NCBI GenBank assembly: GCA_023136715.1
Contig: JAGLQT010000208.1
Location: 1-12,553, forward strand
Direction: 5' to 3'
Length of the DNA stretch: 12,553 nucleotides
Source of the DNA: Gammaproteobacteria bacterium
GTDB lineage: Bacteria; Pseudomonadota; Gammaproteobacteria; SZUA-229
Shown here one piece after another: positions 7,440-12,553 of this stretch. The notes under the pieces were generated by a model. The model saw nothing but the letters and a program-made list of their open reading frames with translations, ran no database searches and had not been told where the DNA came from. Position 1 is the first letter of the stretch, and each line of letters starts with the position of its first letter. The position numbers were made by a program, and so were the translations under genes.

Positions 7440-8129
7440 ATGACAAGCGAACAACAAACAATTGTTAAAAATGGTCTGTGGAAAAACAATGTTGCACTGG
7501 TGCAACTACTCGGCCTTTGTCCACTGCTGGCGGTCACTTCAACATTCATTAATGGCCTGGGCCTGGGCATTGCCACCTTAATTACGCTGGTACTTTCCAA
7601 TACTTTTGTCTCCATTATCCGCCACTGGACACGTCCTGAAGTACGCATCCCCATCTTTGTACTGATCATAGCCTCCATCGTCACCGCGATTGAACTGGCA
7701 ATGAACGCATGGTTCTACGAATTATTTTTAGTACTGGGCATTTTCATCCCACTGATCGTCACCAACTGCTCTATTCTTGCACGCGCCGAAGCCTTTGCCG
7801 CAAGAAACAATGTACTCGATTCTGCACTTGATGGTTTCATGATGGGTATGGGTTTTATTCTTGTCCTCATCACACTGGGAGGAATGCGCGAACTGCTTGG
7901 CCAGGGCACACTGTTTGCTGATGCCCACTTGATGTTTGGCTCTGCTGCTGAAGGCATGGAACTAACGCTCAGTGATGACTATCCCGGATTTTTACTCGCC
8001 ATTCTGCCACCCGGCGCATTTATTGGATTAGGTTTTTTAATCGCCATTAAAAATGCCGTCGACCGTTATCAAAGTAAAAAAGTTGTTCGCGTCGCCGCAC
8101 CGGTTAAGCCTGCTGAAAGTCCAGCATAA
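7440..8129 (+). CDS. rsxE: Rnf/Rsx complex subunit E, integral membrane
   Basis: A 229-residue membrane subunit, paralogous to RsxA, with about six helices. C27 in the LGLCPLL stretch (24-30) and C110 in VTNC (107-110) mirror C26 and C114 of RsxA. The four together fit the intramembrane 2Fe-2S site known in the NQR/Rnf family. GGMREL (147-152 region) is another family landmark. The soluble C-terminal tail, about 212-229, is Lys/Ala/Pro-rich and unremarkable. The gene starts five bases after the rsxG stop with no clear ribosome binding site, so coupling is likely. It is the last Rnf gene; nth follows after 14 bases. Confidence 0.96.
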   Translation: MTSEQQTIVKNGLWKNNVALVQLLGLCPLLAVTSTFINGLGLGIATLITLVLSNTFVSIIRHWTRPEVRIPIFVLIIASIVTAIELAMNAWFYELFLVLGIFIPLIVTNCSILARAEAFAARNNVLDSALDGFMMGMGFILVLITLGGMRELLGQGTLFADAHLMFGSAAEGMELTLSDDYPGFLLAILPPGAFIGLGFLIAIKNAVDRYQSKKVVRVAAPVKPAESPA

Positions 8130-8143
8130 TAAATCCATCTGGT

Positions 8144-8776
8144 ATGAATGCACAAAAACGTTTTGAGATTTTTTCACGTCTCAAAAAAAATAACCCCAGC
8201 CCAACCACTGAGCTAAATTATTCCAGCCCTTTTGAATTACTGATTGCAGTCATTCTGTCCGCACAGGCCACCGACAAAGGCGTCAACAAAGCTACCAATA
8301 AACTCTATCCTGTAGCCAATACACCAGAAGCGATTTATGCTCTCGGCGAAAAAGGTTTAAAAGAATACATCCGCACCATCGGTTTGTTTAATACCAAAGG
8401 CGCGAACATCATCAAAACCTGCAAGATCTTGATGGATGAATACGACAGCGAAGTGCCGCAGGAACAGGAACAACTTGAAGCCCTGCCCGGTGTTGGAAGA
8501 AAAACGGCTAACGTGGTGCGCAACACCGCTTTTGGTCATCCGACTATCGCGGTTGACACCCATATTTTCCGCGTCTCCAACCGTACTAAAATCGCACCGG
8601 GCAAAAACGTACTCGAAGTGGAAAAAAAATTAATGAAATTTGTGCCCAAAGAATTCATGCAGGACGCCCATCACTGGCTCATCCTGCTGGGACGTTACAC
8701 CTGCATTGCACGTAAACCTCGCTGTGGTTCCTGCGTGATCGAAAACCTCTGTGAATACAAGGACAAAACCGAATAA
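8144..8776 (+). CDS. nth: Endonuclease III, DNA glycosylase/AP lyase
   Basis: A base-excision repair enzyme of 210 residues that removes oxidised pyrimidines and cleaves abasic sites. The helix-hairpin-helix LPGVGRKTANVV (114-125) carries the catalytic lysine K120. VDTHIFRVSNR (137-147) carries the catalytic aspartate D138. Both have the same numbering as in E. coli Nth. The 4Fe-4S cluster is bound by C187-x6-C194-x2-C197-x5-C203, the standard spacing. The N-terminal block SAQATDKGVN (39-48) is also typical. Placement directly after rsxE is conserved in many Gammaproteobacteria. The stop overlaps the next gene's ATG by one base (TAATG, 8774-8778). The ribosome binding site is weak, so expression probably depends on the rsx transcript. 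Confidence 0.97.
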   Translation: MNAQKRFEIFSRLKKNNPSPTTELNYSSPFELLIAVILSAQATDKGVNKATNKLYPVANTPEAIYALGEKGLKEYIRTIGLFNTKGANIIKTCKILMDEYDSEVPQEQEQLEALPGVGRKTANVVRNTAFGHPTIAVDTHIFRVSNRTKIAPGKNVLEVEKKLMKFVPKEFMQDAHHWLILLGRYTCIARKPRCGSCVIENLCEYKDKTE

Positions 8777-9198
8777 TGTTCAATCAAGACCGTAACCAAA
8801 TGCGCAAAGTTTTTTTCGACTGCTGGAAAGCACATCAAGAAGGCGCACCGCTGGATGCCATGCAGAAAATCATCACCCATATTATTGAGCTGCATCCTGA
8901 ATATCATAAGCTGCTGGAAAACGAAGCGGCACTCGATAAAAACTATCTGCCGGATCAGGGCGAAGTTAATCCTTTTTTGCATATGAGCATGCACATTGCC
9001 CTGCACGAACAAATCAGCACAGATCGCCCTGACGGTATCAAGGCGCTTTATCAATCCATCATCATGAAACAGGGTTCAGCGCATGAAGCCGAACACTCGA
9101 TGATGGATTGCCTGGGCGAAGCATTGTGGTTAGCACAACGAAATAATACGATGCCGGATGAGCAGGCTTATTTCGAGTGCTTGAGGAAACTAAACTAA
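8776..9198 (+). CDS. DUF1841 family protein, possible metal-binding helical protein
   Basis: A 140-residue soluble, predicted all-helical protein of the DUF1841 family, whose function is unknown to me. A striking histidine series is visible: H69, H73 and H77, spaced every four residues and thus on one helix face, then H103 and H107 (HEAEH) on a later helix. Several acidic residues lie nearby (E78, E104, E106, D111). This arrangement resembles metal sites in helical bundles such as hemerythrin or DinB folds. That resemblance is inference, not a demonstrated homology. The gene overlaps nth by one base, so it is the eighth gene of the rsx-nth unit and probably co-translated. There is no signal peptide or membrane segment. 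It ends 39 bases before a convergent gene, with no terminator hairpin visible. Confidence 0.9.
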   Translation: MFNQDRNQMRKVFFDCWKAHQEGAPLDAMQKIITHIIELHPEYHKLLENEAALDKNYLPDQGEVNPFLHMSMHIALHEQISTDRPDGIKALYQSIIMKQGSAHEAEHSMMDCLGEALWLAQRNNTMPDEQAYFECLRKLN

Positions 9199-9237
9199 CG
9201 CGTTTGAGCACATCATCAATCGTAAATACAATCTGCC

Positions 9238-9723
9238 TCAGTCACTATCTTTAGTCGTCAACCGACGATACTTGCTTGCGTGACACTTGGGACAGGGTGG
9301 CATGTGACCCGGTTTATGGAAATGGATAACCTCTCCACAACTCTTGCACTCAAAAGTTCCGAGACCAACTATCTCTCCTGTATGCCACTCTCCGATGCGT
9401 GTGGCTTCTTCTTCAAATGAAGAGAGTGTTTCACGTGTCTCATCGACCATTTTGGAGAAGGTCTCGCCTAACGTACCTTCAATCATGTACATATCGTATC
9501 TGAGCCAGTCTTTAAGCTCTTTGCCATTGACCTCCATGAAGTTGGCTGCATCTTCTACGTCACGCTGCAGATAATCACCAATTTTGTCCACCTCTTCGCG
9601 AGTAAGCTCTTCCAACTCTGAGAGGCGTTCCAGCGCATGGTCAATTTGTGGCTTCTCGTGGAGGTACTCCATCAGCTTATGATAGCCAGATGCGAGGCGG
9701 TTTTCATTGTTTGAATCAGTCAT
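9238..9723 (-). CDS. DUF1451 zinc-ribbon protein, YbeL-like
   Basis: A small soluble protein of 161 residues, close in length to E. coli YbeL (160), a DUF1451 member of unknown function. The N-terminal two thirds (about 12-115) is charged and helical, probably a coiled coil. The C-terminal part is a zinc ribbon with C126-x2-C129 and C144-x2-C147. I chose the ATG at 9723 rather than the in-frame TTG at 9738: a strong GGGGAGAG ribosome binding site lies just upstream of the ATG and inside the longer version. The gene is transcribed away from the MipA gene, which lies 145 bases behind it on the same strand, so it probably has its own promoter. A TTGACA hexamer on the minus strand (complement at 9800-9805) lacks a matching -10. 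Confidence 0.92.
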   Translation of the reverse strand: MTDSNNENRLASGYHKLMEYLHEKPQIDHALERLSELEELTREEVDKIGDYLQRDVEDAANFMEVNGKELKDWLRYDMYMIEGTLGETFSKMVDETRETLSSFEEEATRIGEWHTGEIVGLGTFECKSCGEVIHFHKPGHMPPCPKCHASKYRRLTTKDSD

Positions 9724-9770
9724 AATATCTCTCCCCAATTTCTGTGATTTCTATACCTCCAGTGTGACCC

Positions 9771-9785
9771 AAAACGACGCGTTTT
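9771..9785. repeat. Short dyad upstream of the DUF1451 gene
   Basis: AAAACG (9771-9776) and CGTTTT (9780-9785) form a perfect six-base inverted repeat around ACG. It lies about 50 bases before the DUF1451 start, where an operator could sit. It is short and may be chance. Confidence 0.2.
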
Positions 9786-9868
9786 CCAAGTAATTTACCT
9801 GTCAACAAACCGGGTCGACGTATAAAGTAAAATACACAGAGAAAAAGCTAAACATTTGATTGCATCAC

Positions 9869-10675
9869 TCACAAATTCTGCGCAAATATCCACGCAAAGC
9901 CGACACCCACCAGATAATAATCTTTCTCCTCGACTAGAGGGCTCTCTTCGAAGACGGCATCATTCAAATTCTGGTAACGTAACAAGGTCCACCAGATCCA
10001 GTTACCATCACGCCAGCTTGCACTCAGCGTCGCGAATGAACCACCATAACCTTTTTCTGAAGCATAGGCGGGCCTAGTGGCGGTTGAAAAGGCCGGATCC
10101 ACATCATAGTAATAAGCATGGAAATCACGCGTGGCGTATTTAAGACCCAGTGTTAATTTCATTGCCAGGCCCGATTTATACAGCCTGCGTTTTTCGACAC
10201 TGAAACGTGGCTCCATCAACCAGCCTTCATTGCTGGTGTGTTTAAAATCTGTCGCCAACACAGTCCTTAAAGGTAATTCAAAACGCACATCGAATAGATC
10301 CCTTCCAGGTTTGTTCAGCAAAAATTCCAGCGATGGCCCAACCTGCAATGTTGTATCCAGATCTGGCATGCCGACACGTACGCCGCTGTCATCACTGTCC
10401 ACAGGAATACCAAAATCAGCACTGACATCGAGCACTACAGTATCCGACTTGAACAGAAAACCCCGAATGCCCCTGTCTATTTCCAGCTTCTTTGCCAACA
10501 ATGTGAAGTAAGGAAGAGGAAACATATATTGTTTACTGTCCGAAGACCCCGGATACAGGTTGAGATCAATAGCCGCAATACCGGCGCCCAGATCCCAAAT
10601 TATGTCTTTTGATATTGAATTACTGGAATAAAATAGAGAGATTGAAAGCAGGATTTTTAGGGAAGTTTTCAGCAC
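9869..10675 (-). CDS. MipA/OmpV family outer-membrane protein
   Basis: A 268-residue predicted outer-membrane beta-barrel. Residues 1 to about 22 look like a signal peptide (basic start KTSLK, hydrophobic core ILLSISLFY). The mature start, WDLGAGIAAIDLNLYPGS (27-44), is the MipA/OmpV opening pattern. Alternating hydrophobic strands and aromatic residues follow, and the end, YLVGVGFAWIFAQNL (254-268), is the typical final strand, though it finishes in Leu rather than the usual Phe. Family members include E. coli MipA, which scaffolds murein synthesis and lysis enzymes, and Vibrio OmpV; the substrate or partner here is unknown. Translation starts at GTG (10675), 13 bases after the channel gene's stop, with no good ribosome binding site, so coupling is likely. 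CTG two codons upstream is a less likely start. No terminator is visible downstream. Confidence 0.85.
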   Translation of the reverse strand: MLKTSLKILLSISLFYSSNSISKDIIWDLGAGIAAIDLNLYPGSSDSKQYMFPLPYFTLLAKKLEIDRGIRGFLFKSDTVVLDVSADFGIPVDSDDSGVRVGMPDLDTTLQVGPSLEFLLNKPGRDLFDVRFELPLRTVLATDFKHTSNEGWLMEPRFSVEKRRLYKSGLAMKLTLGLKYATRDFHAYYYDVDPAFSTATRPAYASEKGYGGSFATLSASWRDGNWIWWTLLRYQNLNDAVFEESPLVEEKDYYLVGVGFAWIFAQNL

Positions 10676-10688
10676 AGCCAGCCAATTA

Positions 10689-11177
10689 TCATCTTGATTG
10701 TTTTTCCTTCAAATGCTCAACATGAACAATAAGCATATCAACGGTTTCCTTTAAAAGATCAAGCTCATCAACCGTCAGATCCTCTAACTGCTCAAGATTG
10801 TACTCTACCGTATCGATTATCTTTTTATGGGGACGCTGCATTGGCCGCATAAAATAGGTAGTAATGGTCGCCACAATGGTTCCGAAAAAGAGCATTGAAC
10901 CAAGCACTGACCATAAACCACCGATAAACTGAGCGGCACCTGAGATCGGTGCATTGGCAATGCCTGCTGTTGAAAATGCTGCTATCGCCCAATACAGGGC
11001 ATCTCCAAATGAATGAACAGAAGAGCCTTCAACGCCCCGTTCCGCAAGATACATGCCAGCAGAAAACAAAAACCAGAGCACTATCGACAAAAGCACCATC
11101 TTTGTTAACGGTGTATGAACAAAAACATCCTTAACAAATCGCTTAAACCGTACATGCCTTCCTACTCTTCTCATCAT
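10689..11177 (-). CDS. Two-helix pore-loop channel-like protein with atypical filter
   Basis: A 162-residue inner-membrane protein with the layout of a bacterial two-helix cation channel. There is a basic N-terminus, helix 1 at about 26-46, a pore helix at about 56-68, a filter loop at 69-77, helix 2 at about 84-108, and a cytoplasmic coiled coil at about 123-160. The filter position reads S69-TAGIANA-P77 instead of the potassium signature TVGYGD. A single glycine with flanking Ser/Thr is closer to Trk/Ktr pore loops. It may therefore be an ion-selective channel of another type, a weakly selective channel or a regulatory subunit; the sequence does not decide. There are no RCK or nucleotide-binding domains. 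Two adjacent ATGs lie at 11177 and 11174. A GTGAG stretch is the only, weak, ribosome binding site. It follows rubrerythrin by 56 bases and precedes the MipA gene. Confidence 0.8.
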   Translation of the reverse strand: MMRRVGRHVRFKRFVKDVFVHTPLTKMVLLSIVLWFLFSAGMYLAERGVEGSSVHSFGDALYWAIAAFSTAGIANAPISGAAQFIGGLWSVLGSMLFFGTIVATITTYFMRPMQRPHKKIIDTVEYNLEQLEDLTVDELDLLKETVDMLIVHVEHLKEKQSR

Positions 11178-11233
11178 TTTTATATCTCACATAAAAAAGA
11201 GAACCTAAAAGCCCTTTTATACCACATACGGTG

Positions 11234-11812
11234 TTACCAATTTTCACCTAACAGCTCAAAATGCGCTTTTGGATGAAGACACGCTGGGCATAGTTCTGGC
11301 GCTTCTTCCGCTTCGTGCAGATAGCCGCAATTTCTACAGCGCCAGACAACCTTTCCGTTTCTTTTAAAAACCTTTCCCGATTCTAAATTGTCGGCCAGTT
11401 CCTGATAACGTTTGCCATGCTGTTTTTCTGCAATGGAAATCGCATCAAAGGCATCGGCCACATCATCAAAGCCTTCATCTCTTGCCACCTTCGCAAAAGC
11501 GGGATACATCTCTGTCCATTCATATCTCTCACCTTCTGCCGCAGCTCTCAAGTTCTCAAGCGTGGTTCCAATTTTTCCCGCAGGATAGGTTTCAGTTATT
11601 TCAACATCCCCGCCTCCAAGAAACTTGAAAAACCGCTTGGCATGCTCTTTTTCCTGATTCGCCGTTTCTTCAAAGATGTAGGCTATCTGAACCAATCCTT
11701 CTTTTTTAGCCGCACCAGCAAAATACGTATACCTGTTCCTCGCCTGAGATTCACCTGCGAATGCTTTGAGTAAATTTTTTTCGGTTTGTGAGCCTTTGAT
11801 ACTTTTTGACAT
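11234..11812 (-). CDS. rbr: Rubrerythrin
   Basis: A 192-residue cytoplasmic peroxidase that reduces hydrogen peroxide with electrons from rubredoxin-type partners, common in anaerobic and microaerobic bacteria. The ferritin-like four-helix domain (about 5-140) holds the diiron ligands: E21, E54 and H57 (ExxH), E95 and E98, E129, with H132 close by. The C-terminal rubredoxin-like domain has C159-x2-C162 and C175-x2-C178, binding one iron. The length matches classical rubrerythrins (about 191 residues). The start is well supported by AAGGAG seven bases upstream (complement at 11820-11825). It sits between a small membrane protein gene and the channel gene, all on the minus strand. No PerR, OxyR or FNR box could be recognised upstream. 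Confidence 0.97.
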   Translation of the reverse strand: MSKSIKGSQTEKNLLKAFAGESQARNRYTYFAGAAKKEGLVQIAYIFEETANQEKEHAKRFFKFLGGGDVEITETYPAGKIGTTLENLRAAAEGERYEWTEMYPAFAKVARDEGFDDVADAFDAISIAEKQHGKRYQELADNLESGKVFKRNGKVVWRCRNCGYLHEAEEAPELCPACLHPKAHFELLGENW

Positions 11813-11885
11813 AAATTTTCTCCTTATGAGATAAAACCTGGATTAATTTAGCACTGCATTTCAAAGTAGAAAAATCAGCATAAAT

Positions 11886-12083
11886 TCACAAGTAACTGTT
11901 AAATTCTATTGCAAGCCATGCACAAAGACACACTACTGAAAGTATGAGAAAGACTGTCTTTGTCGAAACCATATCCCCATCCACGGTTTCATAAACGCTA
12001 TCTCTGGATGTTACATACCATAAGACCGCAAACAACACGGTTAAGAATAGAGAGATATTGGAAAGCGCAGACAAAGTATCCAT
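11886..12083 (-). CDS. Small two-helix membrane protein, unknown function
   Basis: A predicted 65-residue protein I do not recognise. It consists of two hydrophobic helices, about 9-25 (SISLFLTV... type, ending WYV) and 44-62, joined by a polar loop rich in Asp, Ser and Thr. The clean two-helix pattern and the absence of any competing gene argue that it is real. The ribosome binding site is poor. A possible promoter on the minus strand combines TGTACA with TAATAT at 17-base spacing just upstream. It ends 73 bases before the rubrerythrin start on the same strand, so it could be the first gene of that unit. A chance open frame in AT-rich DNA cannot be excluded. Confidence 0.5.
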   Translation of the reverse strand: MDTLSALSNISLFLTVLFAVLWYVTSRDSVYETVDGDMVSTKTVFLILSVVCLCAWLAIEFNSYL

Positions 12084-12219
12084 TAATTGAAGATATTAGA
12101 CGCGATTGATTCTTATGTACATAATCTATTTCGTGATGAAAAAGGGACCGTAACAAAGAACCCTCATTATATTAAACACTCAGACCAATCTACCACCACC
12201 CCGAAAAATACACGCTAAG

Positions 12220-12236
12220 ATTAGTACACAACTAAT
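12220..12236. repeat. Inverted repeat ATTAGT-N5-ACTAAT
   Basis: ATTAGT (12220-12225) and ACTAAT (12231-12236) are perfect inverted repeats around ACACA, with the shape and size of an operator for a dimeric regulator. No T-run follows on either side to suggest a terminator. It lies about 185 bases before the HD-GYP start and about 140 bases from the small membrane protein start, so it could serve either. No regulator gene is adjacent. Confidence 0.35.
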
Positions 12237-12271
12237 ATTACAAAAAAAGTATACCCAATACCCCCCCAGCG

Positions 12272-12327
12272 CTTTAATATATAGTCGCTATGAATTAAAT
12301 ATATAAGGTAACACTGTATATTTAAAG
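12272..12327. repeat. Imperfect AT-rich hairpin upstream of HD-GYP gene
   Basis: The arm at 12272-12284 pairs with 12314-12327 over 13 base pairs, with one bulged base and one G:U pair, around a 29-base loop. A related TTAAATATATA copy lies in the loop (12295-12305), so the same short AT motif appears three times in 56 bases. It may be a set of protein-binding sites, a leader RNA structure or simply low-complexity DNA. Confidence 0.3.
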
Positions 12328-12420
12328 GGGATTCTGGCAACTTTAATAAACTCACCGTATTGTTTTGGGCTGGATAAACATTCAGCAAATTAAGCTTTAC
12401 TGTTAATTTGGAATTCCGCT

Positions 12421-12553
12421 ATGGAACGTAAAGTAAGCACCGACAATCTAAAACTCGGCATGTACGTGTCAAAGCTCGACCGTGACTGGCGTGAAACATC
12501 GTTTTTAATGCAGGGGTTCTTCATTATGTATGAAGAGGATATTCTGTCATTGG
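12421..12553 (+). CDS. DUF3391/HD-GYP c-di-GMP phosphodiesterase, N-terminal fragment
   Basis: Only the first 44 codons lie in the window; the gene runs off the right edge. The visible protein begins MERKVSTDNLKLGMYV, then LDRDWRETSF and QGFFI. These match the DUF3391 domain that precedes HD-GYP c-di-GMP phosphodiesterases (pattern L-x-x-GMYV, then LDR-x-W, then QGF-x-I). The HD-GYP domain itself is outside the window, so catalytic competence cannot be judged. A GGAA ribosome binding site lies seven to eight bases before the ATG. The function would oppose the two diguanylate cyclases at the left of the window. Confidence 0.8.
   Translation, partial: MERKVSTDNLKLGMYVSKLDRDWRETSFLMQGFFIMYEEDILSL

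Larger units (their letters stand above)
12084..12420. other. AT-rich intergenic region upstream of HD-GYP gene
   Basis: This 337-base stretch has no plausible gene. It holds a 17-base perfect dyad (12220-12236), a C7 run (12261-12267) and a larger imperfect hairpin (12272-12327), listed separately where relevant. I checked for sigma-28, sigma-54 and c-di-GMP riboswitch features and saw none. No good sigma-70 promoter for the gene at 12421 stands out. Confidence 0.5.

Noticed and set aside
8695..9054. 119-codon open frame on the minus strand over nth and DUF1841
   Set aside because: Antisense shadow of two conserved genes, with no recognisable domain.
9199..9237. Terminator between the convergent DUF1841 and DUF1451 genes
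   Set aside because: No stem-loop with a T-run could be found on either strand.
9724..9738. Five-residue extension of the DUF1451 protein from a TTG start
   Set aside because: The extension contains the strong GGGGAGAG ribosome binding site that serves the ATG at 9723.
12261..12267. C7 run as a phase-variation tract
   Set aside because: A single short run about 150 bases from the nearest start codon; no evidence that it alters a promoter or frame.
12341..12378. Possible sigma-28 promoter (TAAA followed by GGATAA) before the HD-GYP gene
   Set aside because: The spacing is about 22 bases instead of about 15 and the -10 part is imperfect.
12301..12420. Possible c-di-GMP riboswitch before the HD-GYP gene
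   Set aside because: The conserved core elements of GEMM-type riboswitches are not seen.

Overview
The window reads as chromosomal DNA of a gammaproteobacterium. The strongest argument is a complete rsxA-B-C-D-G-E (rnf) operon followed directly by nth, the order known from Escherichia coli and relatives. DUF484, DUF1841, DUF1451 and MipA/OmpV families and DUF3391 HD-GYP proteins also fit that class. Genus and species cannot be read from the sequence. Rubrerythrin and Rnf suggest a lifestyle with oxygen stress or low oxygen. I see no phage, transposon, tRNA, rRNA or CRISPR array.

Left part (1-2644): two diguanylate cyclases face each other tail to tail. The first (209-1519, +) has two receiver domains and a GGDEF domain. 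Its first receiver has lost the phosphoacceptor, while the second keeps it. The second cyclase (1535-2644, -) joins a DUF484/GAF-like sensor to a GGDEF domain. A third c-di-GMP gene, the start of a DUF3391/HD-GYP phosphodiesterase, runs off the right edge (from 12421, +).

Centre (2832-9198, +): the six-subunit Rnf/Rsx ion-coupled electron-transfer complex. Iron-sulfur cysteines can be located in A, B, C and E, and covalent-FMN threonines in D and G. Downstream are nth (endonuclease III, with all catalytic and 4Fe-4S residues) and a DUF1841 gene overlapping nth by one base. The genes are tightly packed except for a 72-base AT-rich gap between rsxC and rsxD.

Right part (9238-12083, all -): in transcription order, a small two-helix membrane protein, rubrerythrin, a two-helix channel-like protein with an abnormal selectivity filter, a MipA/OmpV outer-membrane protein and a DUF1451 zinc-ribbon protein. 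The channel and MipA genes are only 13 bases apart, and the MipA gene starts with GTG without a clear ribosome binding site, so they are probably coupled. A 337-base AT-rich intergenic region with two inverted repeats separates this group from the HD-GYP gene.

The most unusual item is the channel-like protein: its pore loop reads STAGIANAP where potassium channels have TTVGYGD, and it looks more like a Trk/Ktr pore loop. The rest is mostly recognisable housekeeping and signalling content. I found no convincing wholly new multi-gene system.
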